Assembly: GCA_964620555.1 (NCBI GenBank)
Contig: CAZUGZ010000010.1
Span: forward strand, 1-52,912
DNA: 52,912 nt
Source: JAPOQD01 sp964620555
GTDB lineage: Bacteria > Pseudomonadota > Gammaproteobacteria > Pseudomonadales > Halieaceae
Direction: 5' to 3'
The notes below the pieces were generated by a model. It did not search any database and had not been told where the DNA came from. It saw only the letters and a program-made list of their open reading frames with translations. The position numbers and the translations under genes were made by a program. The stretch's first letter is position 1. Every line of letters begins with the position of its first letter. Positions 24,908 to 33,983 of this stretch are shown here, piece by piece.

Positions 24908-25064
24908 CTCCCTGGCCGATGCCCTGACCATGGCCGGACACGGAATCTACGTGTGGTCGGTGTTCTCGCTGGCCACGATCACTGTGGTCGCCTTGCTGGT
25001 GCTGCCGGTGCTGCGCTGCCGTCGCTTCATGCGCGTGCAGCGGCGACGGCAGTCCGAGGGCTAG
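24897..25064 (+). CDS. ccmD: Heme exporter protein CcmD
   Basis: The 55-residue protein has one transmembrane helix (YVWSVFSLATITVVALLVLPVL) followed by a basic cytoplasmic tail, preceded by the typical MAGHGIYVW. CcmD helps release holo-CcmE from CcmABC. The GTG at 24897 follows GGGGAGGG and overlaps the end of ccmC. Confidence 0.9.
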   Translation: MQFDSLADALTMAGHGIYVWSVFSLATITVVALLVLPVLRCRRFMRVQRRRQSEG

Positions 25065-25069
25065 CGGCG

Positions 25070-25513
25070 ATGCACCCGCTGCGCAGGCAACGGTTGCTGG
25101 CGGTGTCGTTCATCGTCGTCTTTTCCTCACTGGCGGTGGGCCTGGTGGCCTACGGGCTGCGCGGCAATATCAACCTGTTCTACCCGCCCGCCGACGTGAC
25201 GGCCGGCCAGGCACCCGTGGGCCAGCCGATCCGCGTCGGCGGCATGGTGGTGGCCGACAGCCTGCAACGCAGTGCCGACAGTTTGCGCGTGCGCTTTGAC
25301 GTAACCGATTACCGGGCCGTGGTGAGTGTAGTGTACGCGGGCATCCTGCCGGACATGTTTGCCGAGGGGCAGGGGGTGGTAGTGGCCGGCAGGCTGGATC
25401 AGGAGGGCGTGTTACACGCTCGCGAAGTCCTGGCCAAACACGATGAAAACTACATGCCCCCGGAAGTCGCCGAGGCCCTGTTCGAGTCCGGGCCCGGTGG
25501 CGCGGCGCCATGA
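25070..25513 (+). CDS. ccmE: Heme chaperone CcmE
   Basis: CcmE is a periplasmic, membrane-anchored heme chaperone of 147 residues. After one N-terminal helix (residues 9-29) comes the OB-fold, with the heme-binding H124 and Y128 in the motif KHDENYMPPE. It binds heme covalently and hands it to CcmF. The ATG lies five bases after ccmD, and its TGA overlaps the ccmF start (ATGA). Confidence 0.94.
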   Translation: MHPLRRQRLLAVSFIVVFSSLAVGLVAYGLRGNINLFYPPADVTAGQAPVGQPIRVGGMVVADSLQRSADSLRVRFDVTDYRAVVSVVYAGILPDMFAEGQGVVVAGRLDQEGVLHAREVLAKHDENYMPPEVAEALFESGPGGAAP

Positions 25514-27489
25514 TTCCCGAGTTGGGACATCTGGCGCTGATCATTGCCCTGCTGCTGGCCGTGTGCCTGGCTGTGTTGCCGTTGTGGGGAAGCTGGTGCA
25601 ATCAGGCCGCTCTGATGTCCATGGCGCCGTCGCTGGCGGTGGGCCTGTGCCTGTTTACCATGCTGGCCTTCGCCGCTCTCGTCCAGGCCTTCGTCAGCGA
25701 TGATTTTTCCGTCATCCTGGTCGCGGCTCACTCCAATAGCCTGCTGCCCGGCGCCTACAAGTTTTCAGCGGTGTGGGGAAATCACGAGGGCTCCCTGTTG
25801 CTGTGGGTGCTGGTGTTGTCCCTGTGGACCGTTGCCGTGGCCTGCTTCAGTCGCCAGTTGCCGCTGCCGGTATTGGCCCGGGTGCTGTCGGTAATGGGTT
25901 GCATCGCGGTTGGCTTCCTGCTGTTCTCCCTGTTTACCTCCAATCCCTTCCTGCGCAGCCTGCCGTCCATACCAGGCGACGGCAGCGATTTGAATCCGTT
26001 GTTGCAGGACATCGGTCTGATCATTCACCCTCCTTTGCTGTACATGGGTTACGTCGGCTTTTCAGTGGCCTTTGCCTTCGCCATCGCTGCCCTGCTCGGC
26101 GGCCGTCTGGACGCCTCCTGGGCACGCTGGTCACGCCCCTGGACCAATGCGGCCTGGGCCTTTCTCAGTCTGGGCATCATGCTGGGGAGCTGGTGGGCCT
26201 ACTACGAACTGGGTTGGGGGGGGTGGTGGTTCTGGGATCCGGTGGAAAACGCCTCGTTCATGCCCTGGCTGGCGGGCACCGCGCTGGTCCACAGCCTGGC
26301 CGTCACGGAAAAGCGCGGACTGTTCAAAAGCTGGACCGTGTTGCTGGCCATCCTGACCTTTTCGCTGAGCCTGCTGGGCACCTTTCTGGTGCGCTCCGGG
26401 GTGCTGACCTCAGTCCATGCCTTCGCCACTGACCCCGCCCGCGGCGCCTATATCCTGCTGTTCCTGAGCCTGGTGGTGGGGGGCTCGCTGACCCTCTATG
26501 CCCTGCGTGCCCCGGCCCTGCAAAGTCGTATCCGGTTCAGCGGCTGGTCGCGGGAAGGCCTGCTGCTGCTCAATAACCTGGTGTTTCTGGTCGTCACCCT
26601 GACGGTGCTGTTCGGTACGCTGTTTCCACTGTTGATGGACGCCCTGGGACAGGGCAAATACTCGGTTGGCCCGCCCTACTTCAATACCGTGTTTGTGCCA
26701 CTGATGGCGGTGGCCATAGCCGTCATGGGGCTGGGGCCGAACTCCCGCTGGAAGCGGGACAGCGCTTCCCGCTGGCTCCGGGAACTGCTGTTGCCGCTGG
26801 TCGCGGCGCTGTTGCTGGGTGCCCTTTTTCCGTCGCTGTATCACGGCCGTTTCAATGTGGCGGCAACCGTGGCGGTGGTGCTGTCTTCCTGGCTGGTACT
26901 GGGCCTGGTGAAGGACCTGCTGGTGCGCAGCCGCGGCGTTCGCGGATTCGGTGCCGGACTGCGCCGTCAACCGTTGGGATATTACGGCATGGTCAGCGCC
27001 CACCTGGGTATTGCCGTAGCAGTGCTGGGGGTGGCGCTGACCACCCAGTACTCGCAGGAGAAGGATCTGAAAATGAGCCCGGGAGAGTACTATGAACTCG
27101 CCGGGTACCGCTTTCAATTTGATGAACTGGTGCAAGTGCAGGGGCCCAACTACCTGGCCGAGGAGGGCCGCTTCAGCGTCCATCGGCCGGGCCGGGCGGC
27201 GCTCCAGTTGAGTCCGCAAAAACGCCGCTACCTGGCCTCCGGGCAGGTCATGACCGAGGCCGCCATCGATGCCGGTCTGTGGCGGGACCTGTTCATCGCC
27301 ATGGGGGAGCCGATCGGGGAGCGGGCCTGGGCGGTGCGGCTGCACTACAAGCCTTTCGTGCGCTGGATCTGGGGCGGGGCGATCCTCATTGCCCTGGGTG
27401 GATTTCTCGGGGTTGCCGATTCGCGCTATCGGCAGTCGTCCCGACGCGAGGCGGTCGCCCCGGCCGCGGTGGAACATGGCGCGGGTTAG
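25510..27489 (+). CDS. ccmF: Cytochrome c heme lyase subunit CcmF
   Basis: This 659-residue multi-spanning protein attaches heme to apocytochrome c together with CcmH and CcmI. It has the WWD domain (LGWGGWWFWDPVENASFMPWL), VWGNHEGSLLLW, the DPARGAYIL segment and a large periplasmic loop near the C-terminus before the last helix (RWIWGGAILIALGGFLGV). The start overlaps ccmE and the end overlaps ccmG by 14 bases. Confidence 0.94.
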   Translation: MIPELGHLALIIALLLAVCLAVLPLWGSWCNQAALMSMAPSLAVGLCLFTMLAFAALVQAFVSDDFSVILVAAHSNSLLPGAYKFSAVWGNHEGSLLLWVLVLSLWTVAVACFSRQLPLPVLARVLSVMGCIAVGFLLFSLFTSNPFLRSLPSIPGDGSDLNPLLQDIGLIIHPPLLYMGYVGFSVAFAFAIAALLGGRLDASWARWSRPWTNAAWAFLSLGIMLGSWWAYYELGWGGWWFWDPVENASFMPWLAGTALVHSLAVTEKRGLFKSWTVLLAILTFSLSLLGTFLVRSGVLTSVHAFATDPARGAYILLFLSLVVGGSLTLYALRAPALQSRIRFSGWSREGLLLLNNLVFLVVTLTVLFGTLFPLLMDALGQGKYSVGPPYFNTVFVPLMAVAIAVMGLGPNSRWKRDSASRWLRELLLPLVAALLLGALFPSLYHGRFNVAATVAVVLSSWLVLGLVKDLLVRSRGVRGFGAGLRRQPLGYYGMVSAHLGIAVAVLGVALTTQYSQEKDLKMSPGEYYELAGYRFQFDELVQVQGPNYLAEEGRFSVHRPGRAALQLSPQKRRYLASGQVMTEAAIDAGLWRDLFIAMGEPIGERAWAVRLHYKPFVRWIWGGAILIALGGFLGVADSRYRQSSRREAVAPAAVEHGAG

Positions 27490-28018
27490 GCTGTTTCTGC
27501 CCCTGCTGCTGTTTGTGGCGTTGCTGTCACTACTGGTTCGGGGCCTGCAACTCGACCCCAGGGCGTTGCCCTCGGCTCTGCTGGATCAACCGTTTCCCGA
27601 GTTTCGCCTGCCCGCGCTGGGGGAGAGGCGCACCTTGCAGCGCGAATCGATCACCGGTGCACCGGCACTGCTCAACGTCTGGGCAAGCTGGTGTTATTCC
27701 TGTCGCGTCGAACACCCCTGGCTGCAGCAACTGGCGGCCGCCGGAGTGCCGATTTTCGGCCTCAATTACAAGGACCGGGAGCGGGAAGCCCTGGACTGGC
27801 TGGGTGAACTGGGCAACCCCTACCGGCTCAATATTGCCGATACCGAGGGCAGCCTGGGTCTGAACCTCGGCGTGTACGGTGCTCCGGAGACCTACCTGCT
27901 GGACGCCGATGGCAGTATCCGCCACCGCCACGTCGGCATATTGGACGAATCGGTGTGGCGCCAGCAGATCGAGCCATTGTATCGGCAGCTCGTGGTTGCC
28001 GCCGCCGGGGCCGACTGA
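27476..28018 (+). CDS. ccmG: Periplasmic thiol:disulfide oxidoreductase CcmG/DsbE
   Basis: The 180-residue membrane-anchored thioredoxin-like protein keeps apocytochrome c or CcmH cysteines reduced. It has a signal anchor (residues 6-22), LNVWASWCYSCRVEHP with active-site C73 and C76, and the cis-proline region GVYGAPETYLLD. The active site is CYSC, where many CcmG proteins have CPTC or CVSC. The ATG lies inside the end of ccmF, and the TGA shares bases with the ccmH start. Confidence 0.92.
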   Translation: MARVRLFLPLLLFVALLSLLVRGLQLDPRALPSALLDQPFPEFRLPALGERRTLQRESITGAPALLNVWASWCYSCRVEHPWLQQLAAAGVPIFGLNYKDREREALDWLGELGNPYRLNIADTEGSLGLNLGVYGAPETYLLDADGSIRHRHVGILDESVWRQQIEPLYRQLVVAAAGAD

Positions 28019-28476
28019 TGCCCGCCGTATTGCTGTGGCTGGGGCTGCTGTTGAGCGGCCCGGCGCAGGCGGTCATCGAAACCTATGAGTTCGAGACGCC
28101 CGACCTGCAGCAGCGCTACCGGCAATTGTGTGCGGAACTCCGCTGTCCCAAGTGCCAGAACCAGAATATCGCCGATTCCAACGCGCCGATAGCCGCTGAT
28201 TTGCGCCGCCAGGTTCACGCCCAGCTTCACCAGGGCAGGAGCGACGCGGAAATTGCCGATTACCTGGTGCAGCGCTACGGTGAGTTCGTGCTCTATCGAC
28301 CGCGCTGGAAAGCGCAGACGGCCGTGTTGTGGCTGGCGCCGCTGTTGCTGATTGGGGCTGCGCTGTGGTTGCTGCGGACGCTGCTGCGCTCGGGCCGCAG
28401 ACCGGTGTCCCCGTCGCGGGAGGAGGACCGGCAGCGCCTGCAACGATTGCTGGGGGAGGGCGGCGACGATGCTTGA
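28018..28476 (+). CDS. ccmH: Cytochrome c maturation protein CcmH
   Basis: The 152-residue protein has a signal peptide, the redox motif LRCPKCQN (C43, C46) that reduces the CxxCH site of apocytochrome c, and a C-terminal membrane helix (AVLWLAPLLLIGAALWLLRTLL). This is the short CcmH form; the TPR part is encoded separately by the next gene. The ATG shares bases with the ccmG stop (TGATG). Confidence 0.93.
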   Translation: MPAVLLWLGLLLSGPAQAVIETYEFETPDLQQRYRQLCAELRCPKCQNQNIADSNAPIAADLRRQVHAQLHQGRSDAEIADYLVQRYGEFVLYRPRWKAQTAVLWLAPLLLIGAALWLLRTLLRSGRRPVSPSREEDRQRLQRLLGEGGDDA

Positions 28477-29653
28477 GTGGTGGCTCGGGGTGGCGCTGCT
28501 GGCGGCGCTGGCCAGCTTGTTTCTGCTGGCCCCGGGGTTGTTCTCGCGGCGGCAGGGGCAGCCCGGCCTCAAACAGGACAACCTGGCCTGGTTCCGGCTG
28601 CGCCGGGCGGAGTTGCAACGCGAGCAGGCCGACCCGGCACTGTTGGAAGATCTTGGTCTGCGCCTGCTGGACGATGAAGTGGACCTCCTGCCGGACACCG
28701 CGGCCGCAGGGGGAAGGCGCCGGCTGGTTTGGCTGTTGCCGCTCCTGGCCATCATGGCTGCACTGCTCTATTGGCAACTCGGGGCGTTGCCGGATGTGCG
28801 CTTGCAGCGGGATCTGGAAACTCTGCAGCCGGGTGCGGAAGAACTGCCCCAGGTAATGGCCGCGGTGGCCGAACGGGCCGCCCGGCGCCCGGACAATCTG
28901 CACTATCAGGCGCTGTTGGGCCGCTATTTTCTGGACAGCGGGGAGTACCGCAAGGCGCGGGAAATCTACCTGCAACTGGTTCGGCAGTTTCCCACCGACG
29001 CGGCGCTGCTGGCACTGGCTGCCCGGGCCAGTTTTCAGGCCAATGGCGGCGTTCTCGATGCAGCGGCGCAAATGCTGGCCGAACGGGCGCTGAGCCAGCA
29101 ACCGCAACAACGGGATGCCTTGCTGTTGCTGGCCATGGCGAGCCATCAAAACGGACAATACAGCGCTGCTTCGGTCTATTGGCAGCGCCTGCTGGCAATG
29201 GAGCAACCCGGCTCCGCGGAAGCCGAGATGCTGGCCGGGCTGCTGCAACGGAGCCGCGATGCCGCTGCCCAACTGGAGGCCACCACGGTTCCTGCCGAGG
29301 ACCGGGGAGTCACCGTGCAGGTGCAACTTCCCGCCGGGGCGCAAATTGAGGCGGGGGATATCCTGTTCGTGTTTGCCCGCGACGCAGACAGCCTCTCGCC
29401 CATGCCGGTCGCGGCAAAACGCTTTGCCAACTTCGAGTTGCCGTTGCAGGTGCGCCTGGATGACTCGGCCTCGATGACCGGGCAATCGCTCTCCACCCTG
29501 ACCCGGGTGCTGGTCATCGCCCGCATCTCCCGTAACGGCCAACCGGGCGAAGAACATGCGAACTGGCAGGGCCAGGTCGGGCCCCTGCGTCCTGAGTCCG
29601 AGGGTAGTGCTCGGCAGTTGGTGCTACGCCGACAAAAAAACCCCGATAAATGA
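28469..29653 (+). CDS. ccmI: Cytochrome c maturation TPR protein CcmI
   Basis: The 394-residue protein starts MLEWWLGVALLAALASLFLLAP, with a second helix at about residues 86-105 and a cytoplasmic-loop leucine-rich stretch between. The periplasmic part has TPR repeats (LGRYFLDSGEYRKAREIYLQLV; LLLLAMASHQNGQYSAASVYWQ) that hold apocytochrome c, then a beta-rich C-terminal domain. The start overlaps the end of ccmH by eight bases. It ends the ccm operon; the last codons contain a run of seven A. Confidence 0.9.
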   Translation: MLEWWLGVALLAALASLFLLAPGLFSRRQGQPGLKQDNLAWFRLRRAELQREQADPALLEDLGLRLLDDEVDLLPDTAAAGGRRRLVWLLPLLAIMAALLYWQLGALPDVRLQRDLETLQPGAEELPQVMAAVAERAARRPDNLHYQALLGRYFLDSGEYRKAREIYLQLVRQFPTDAALLALAARASFQANGGVLDAAAQMLAERALSQQPQQRDALLLLAMASHQNGQYSAASVYWQRLLAMEQPGSAEAEMLAGLLQRSRDAAAQLEATTVPAEDRGVTVQVQLPAGAQIEAGDILFVFARDADSLSPMPVAAKRFANFELPLQVRLDDSASMTGQSLSTLTRVLVIARISRNGQPGEEHANWQGQVGPLRPESEGSARQLVLRRQKNPDK

Positions 29654-29691
29654 AAAATATGCTCCCAAATATAGTGTAGTTGGGGTAGACT

Positions 29692-29720
29692 TTGTACTAC
29701 ATGTTGTGGTCTGATATGGG
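29692..29720 (+). promoter_or_regulatory. Possible promoter of smc
   Basis: TTGTAC (29692-29697), a 17-base spacer and TGA-TATGGG (extended -10, hexamer 29715-29720) lie in the only clearly AT-rich gap of this part (29654-29788). Both hexamers match the consensus at only three positions, so support is moderate at best. Confidence 0.3.
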
Positions 29721-29788
29721 ACTACGGTAGAGCTTAGTTCAGTTAAAGGTAATAGATTCATTTAGTTATCTCGTATACCTAAGAATTT

Positions 29789-32700
29789 ATGAGATTAAAG
29801 TGCATCAAACTGGCGGGTTTCAAATCTTTCGTGGACCCGACCAGTGTCAGTTTTCCCGGCAACTTGTGTGCTTTGGTTGGTCCCAACGGCTGTGGCAAAT
29901 CCAATGTCATCGACGCCGTGCGTTGGGTAATGGGCGAAAGCTCCGCCCGCAACCTGCGCGGAGAATCGATGGCCGATGTGATCTTTGCCGGCAGCATCTC
30001 CCGGCCACCGGTTGGACAGGCCTCCATCGAACTGGTGTTTGACAATCAGGACGGCACGATCGGAGGGGAATACGCCGATTATGCCGAAATTTCCATCAAG
30101 CGCCTGGTGGGTACGGAGGGCCAGTCCACATTCTTCATGAACGGGGTCAAGTGTCGGCGCCGGGATATCACCGAAATATTTCTTGGCACCGGGCTGGGGC
30201 CGCGCAGCTATGCCATTATCGAACAGGGTGTGATTTCACGCCTGATCGAATCCAAGCCCGAGGAATTGCGGGTGTTTATCGAAGAGGCGGCCGGCATCTC
30301 CCGGTACCGGGAACGGCGCAGGGAAACCGAGAACCGGCTGCGTCGGACCCAGGACAATATGGAGCGGCTTACCGACCTGCGCGAGGAACTCGAACGGCAA
30401 CTGCAACACCTGCAGCGTCAGGCCCGGTCGGCGGAGAAATACGGCGATTACAAGACCCGGGAACGCACCCTCAGAGCCCAGTTGCTGGCATTGCAGTGGC
30501 GACAACTGGAGGCCGAGCACGGCGCCCAACTGCAACGGGTCGGGTCTGCCGAAGTGGTGCTGGAGAGTGCACAGGCCCAAAGGACCAGCGCGGATCGGGA
30601 ACTGGAAACACTGCGTCAGGCCCATACCGAGGCGACGGAACGGTTCAATGAGGTACAGGCCAGTTACTACAGCCTCGGTGGTGAAGTGGCGCGGATTGAG
30701 CAGGAACTCAAGCACCAGCGGGAACGTGCCGGCCAGTTGGCCGAAGACCTGAAACAGGTGGAAAAAAACTGTGCCGAGGCAAAACGACAGTCGCAGCAGG
30801 AGAGTCAGCAACAGCGGCGTTTGCAGCGGGATTGCGTAAAAGCCGAGGCGCAACTGAAACAGTTGCGGGACGTACAGTGCCAATCGGCGGCGCAGTGGGA
30901 CGACGCAGACGCGGCGATGCAAAGCTGGCAGCGGGAATGGGACGAACACCATCAACAGTCGGCCAGGCCCGGCGAGCAGGTAGAGGTCCAGCGGTCCCGG
31001 ATAGAGCACCTGGAGGAGGCCGGACAGCGTCTGCAACAGCGCATTGCCGTCCTGGAACGCGAGCGGCAGCAAAGCCGTGAGTCGACATCCGGGGAGGCGG
31101 ATTGCCGGGAACTGGCGCAGCAGGTAGCACTGCGGGAGGCGGAGCTGGTGGCCGGAGAGGCCCGCGTCGGCGAGCAGTGGCTCGAACTCGACGAGGCCCG
31201 ACAACGGCGCGAACAACACTCGGAAGCACTTGACCAGAGCCGACAGCAACTGCAAACCATGCGCGGACGGCTGGCTTCACTGGAGGCCCTGCAGCAGGCT
31301 GCCATGGAGCCTGGCGACGGAGTGGCGCTTTGGTTGCAGCAACAGCGGTTGGCGGATCGTCCGCGGCTGCTGGAAACACTCGAAGTGGAGACGGGCTGGC
31401 ACGCGGCGGTGGAGACAGTGCTGGGCGATTATCTGCAGGCCGTGTGTGTGGAGCAAATTGACCAGTTGCAGGAAGCCCTGCGGGAAGCTCCCCCGGACGG
31501 CAGCCTGTCGTTGCTGGAGGCGGCCGCCGCCACCGCCACCGGCTCCGCGCCCACACTGGCCGACAAAGTCAGCGGTGGCGGCGATTACCCCGACTGGCTG
31601 AAATCGGTGATGGTCGCCGAGGATCTGCCGGAGGCGCTGCGACAACGCCATTCGCTGGCGGCGGGACAGTCGGTGATCACTCGCGATGGCATCTGGCTGG
31701 GGGGCAACTGGGTGCGGGTCACGCGGGCCACCGAAGCGGGGCAGGGCGTCATCGAGCGCCGCCGGGAAATGGAACAGTTGCAGTCGCGAGTCTCGGTGCA
31801 GGAACAACAGTGTCGAGAGCGGGAACAGGCGTTGACCGGGACACTGGAGTCCCTGGAGCGGATCGAGAGTGAGCACCGGCAGGCCCAGGCCGCGCTGCAG
31901 ACGGAGACCCGCCGATTGGCGGAACTGAGTGCCGAGCTCAGCGCCGGCGAGGCCCGGGTCGAGCAGGCGGCCAAACGCGACCAGATGATCCATGGTGAAC
32001 TCGAGGAATTGCGCCGGCAACTGGCCTCGGAACAGGCTGCCATGGCCGAGGCGCAACAAATGCTGGCCGCTGCCAGCGAGGCCCTGGCGGTGGCCGATGA
32101 ACAGCGCCAACACCTGTTATCCCGGCGGCAGCCGATTCGCAGTCGGCTGGATGCGGTCGCCGAGCGGGCCCAGCGGGACCGGGACTCGGTGCACCAGGCG
32201 GAATTGCGCTGGCAGTCAATGCAGGCGCAGCGGGATGCTCTGGCGCAATCGGTCGAGCGCACGGCCGGGCAGATCGAGCAGCTGAATGCCAGTCGGGAAA
32301 AGCTGCAGGCCGCCATCAGCCAAAACGATGCACCCAGGGAAGACCTGCAATCGCAGTTGCAGCAACAGTTGCAGTTACGCAGTGAAGTGGAAGCGGAACT
32401 GACGGCAGCGCGTGGGCGGGTTGACGAGCAAAGTGAGCGGAGCCGGCAGGTGGAGGCTCGGCGCGCGGAAATCGAACAACTGCTGCAGACCCGGCGCAGC
32501 GAACTGGAGCAGCACAAGTTGGACCTGCAGACCCTGCAGGTCCAGCGCGAGGGAGTGCAGGAGAAGTTGCAGGAGTTCGACCAGCAGGCGGATCGGTTAC
32601 TCGAGGACCTGCCGGAAGGCGCCAATCCGGCAGAATGGCAGGAGCGACTGGACAAGGTCGGCAGGCAGATTGAGCGGCTCGGTCTGATCAATCTGGCGGC

Positions 32701-33229
32701 CATTGACGAGTACCGCCAGCACTGCGAGCGCAAGCAGTACCTGGACTCCCAGAATGCCGACCTGGAAAATGCCCTGGCCACCCTGCAAGCGGCCATTCGC
32801 AAGATCGACCGCGAAACCCGCAGTCGTTTTCGCGACACCTTTGATCAGGTCAACACCAGTCTCGGTCAGTTTTTCCCCCGGGTCTTCGGTGGCGGTACCG
32901 CCTGCCTGGAAATGACGGGCAAGGATTTACTCGATACCGGTATCACCATCATGGCGCATCCCCCGGGCAAGAAAAATGCGACCATTCACCAGCTCTCGGG
33001 GGGGGAAAAGGCCCNNNNNNNNNNTGCACCGCTGGTCGATGTGAATGCGGCGCGCTATGCGCGCATGGTCAAGGAGATGTCCGAACAGGTTCAATTCATC
33101 TTCGTTACCCACAACAAGATCACCATGGAAATGGCGGACCAGTTGTTGGGCGTAACCATGCAGGAACCCGGTGTCTCGCGGCTGGTTTCGGTGGATGTGG
33201 AAGAAGCGGTGGAACTGGCGGTGAGCTGA
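29789..33229 (+). CDS. smc: Chromosome partition protein SMC (split by assembly gap)
   Basis: SMC condenses and segregates the chromosome as a dimeric ATPase. The N-terminal head has GFKSFVDPTSV and Walker A GPNGCGKSN (residues 31-39), then WVMGESSARNLRGESM. Long coiled coils rich in Gln/Glu/Arg/Leu flank a hinge near residues 500-650. The C-terminal head has the signature LSGGEKA, after which ten Ns occur, then APLVDVNAARYARMVKEMSEQVQFIFVTHNKITMEMADQ. In the family about 25 residues, including Walker B (LDEVD), lie where the Ns are. The frame happens to stay open across the Ns. I read the gene as intact, with unsequenced bases. Confidence 0.92.
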   Translation: MRLKCIKLAGFKSFVDPTSVSFPGNLCALVGPNGCGKSNVIDAVRWVMGESSARNLRGESMADVIFAGSISRPPVGQASIELVFDNQDGTIGGEYADYAEISIKRLVGTEGQSTFFMNGVKCRRRDITEIFLGTGLGPRSYAIIEQGVISRLIESKPEELRVFIEEAAGISRYRERRRETENRLRRTQDNMERLTDLREELERQLQHLQRQARSAEKYGDYKTRERTLRAQLLALQWRQLEAEHGAQLQRVGSAEVVLESAQAQRTSADRELETLRQAHTEATERFNEVQASYYSLGGEVARIEQELKHQRERAGQLAEDLKQVEKNCAEAKRQSQQESQQQRRLQRDCVKAEAQLKQLRDVQCQSAAQWDDADAAMQSWQREWDEHHQQSARPGEQVEVQRSRIEHLEEAGQRLQQRIAVLERERQQSRESTSGEADCRELAQQVALREAELVAGEARVGEQWLELDEARQRREQHSEALDQSRQQLQTMRGRLASLEALQQAAMEPGDGVALWLQQQRLADRPRLLETLEVETGWHAAVETVLGDYLQAVCVEQIDQLQEALREAPPDGSLSLLEAAAATATGSAPTLADKVSGGGDYPDWLKSVMVAEDLPEALRQRHSLAAGQSVITRDGIWLGGNWVRVTRATEAGQGVIERRREMEQLQSRVSVQEQQCREREQALTGTLESLERIESEHRQAQAALQTETRRLAELSAELSAGEARVEQAAKRDQMIHGELEELRRQLASEQAAMAEAQQMLAAASEALAVADEQRQHLLSRRQPIRSRLDAVAERAQRDRDSVHQAELRWQSMQAQRDALAQSVERTAGQIEQLNASREKLQAAISQNDAPREDLQSQLQQQLQLRSEVEAELTAARGRVDEQSERSRQVEARRAEIEQLLQTRRSELEQHKLDLQTLQVQREGVQEKLQEFDQQADRLLEDLPEGANPAEWQERLDKVGRQIERLGLINLAAIDEYRQHCERKQYLDSQNADLENALATLQAAIRKIDRETRSRFRDTFDQVNTSLGQFFPRVFGGGTACLEMTGKDLLDTGITIMAHPPGKKNATIHQLSGGEKAXXXXAPLVDVNAARYARMVKEMSEQVQFIFVTHNKITMEMADQLLGVTMQEPGVSRLVSVDVEEAVELAVS
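33015..33024. other. Assembly gap (10 N) inside smc
   Basis: Ten Ns replace the stretch between LSGGEKA and APLVD of SMC. The family has about 25 residues there, so roughly 75 bases with the Walker B motif are missing rather than ten. Confidence 0.95.
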
Positions 33230-33978
33230 TGGTCATCGATATGCAAGAGTGGTTCATTGTTATCGGCTGCATACTGTTGCTGACGATTGTACTCAGCGGT
33301 TATCAGCGCATGCGCAAAAATTCCCTGCGCCTGAGGGCGAATCCGCGCCAGACGGCGGCACTGGAGTCCAGCGAGGTGGAACAGGAGCCCTACAACAGTG
33401 AATTGCCCAATGGCGGTGCCCGCGTGGTGAACACTCCCCAGGACTTCCCCGCGGTGGAACCGGTAGTCGCGCCGGAACCCCTGCCCAGTTTCAGTGCCCA
33501 CTCCGAAGGCGAGCGGGGAGAAGACGAAATGCCCGGGGGCGAGGCTTCCGAAGTGATTATTGTGCATGTTCAGGCCAAAGAGAAATCCGGTTTTTCCGGA
33601 CAGGACATCCTGCAGATATTGCTGGCTTGCGACCTGCGCTTTGGGGAGATGAACTTTTTTCATCGTCATGACGAGGCCACCGGCAAGGGGCGCATTCAAT
33701 TCAGTGTAGCCAACATGATGCAACCCGGTGTCTTCGACCTCGATTCCATGGCGCAACTCACTACCCGCGGCCTGACATTTTTTCTTTCGGTGCCGGGCCC
33801 GAAAGACCTGATGGCCGCCTTTGAGTCCATGCTGCAAACTGCCGAAACGGTGGCCAGTACCCTGAACGGCGAGTTGCTGGACGAATCCCGCAGCGTCGCC
33901 ACCAAGCAGACCCAGGAGCATATTCGCCAGCGGATAAGCGACCTGCAACGTCAGATGCTGGCCCGCGAACAAAGCTGA
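33229..33978 (+). CDS. zipA: Cell division protein ZipA
   Basis: ZipA tethers FtsZ to the inner membrane. The 249-residue product has one N-terminal helix (QEWFIVIGCILLLTIVLSGY), a short basic stretch, a variable linker to about residue 100, and the ZipA C-terminal domain (IIVHVQAKEKSGFSGQDILQ, then LTFFLSVPGPKD). The ATG overlaps the smc stop (TGATG). The order smc-zipA-ligA is typical for pseudomonads and relatives and supports the lineage call. Confidence 0.92.
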   Translation: MVIDMQEWFIVIGCILLLTIVLSGYQRMRKNSLRLRANPRQTAALESSEVEQEPYNSELPNGGARVVNTPQDFPAVEPVVAPEPLPSFSAHSEGERGEDEMPGGEASEVIIVHVQAKEKSGFSGQDILQILLACDLRFGEMNFFHRHDEATGKGRIQFSVANMMQPGVFDLDSMAQLTTRGLTFFLSVPGPKDLMAAFESMLQTAETVASTLNGELLDESRSVATKQTQEHIRQRISDLQRQMLAREQS

Positions 33979-33983
33979 CGGCC

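Noticed and set aside
23378..24931. A 517-codon minus-strand frame opposite ccmB-ccmC
   Set aside because: It is rich in Gln, Gly, Arg and His, typical of the antisense of GC-rich membrane protein genes, and has no start signal or domain.
28073..29557. A 494-codon minus-strand frame opposite ccmH-ccmI
   Set aside because: It is an antisense shadow of two well-supported genes; its composition is that of reversed GC-rich codons.
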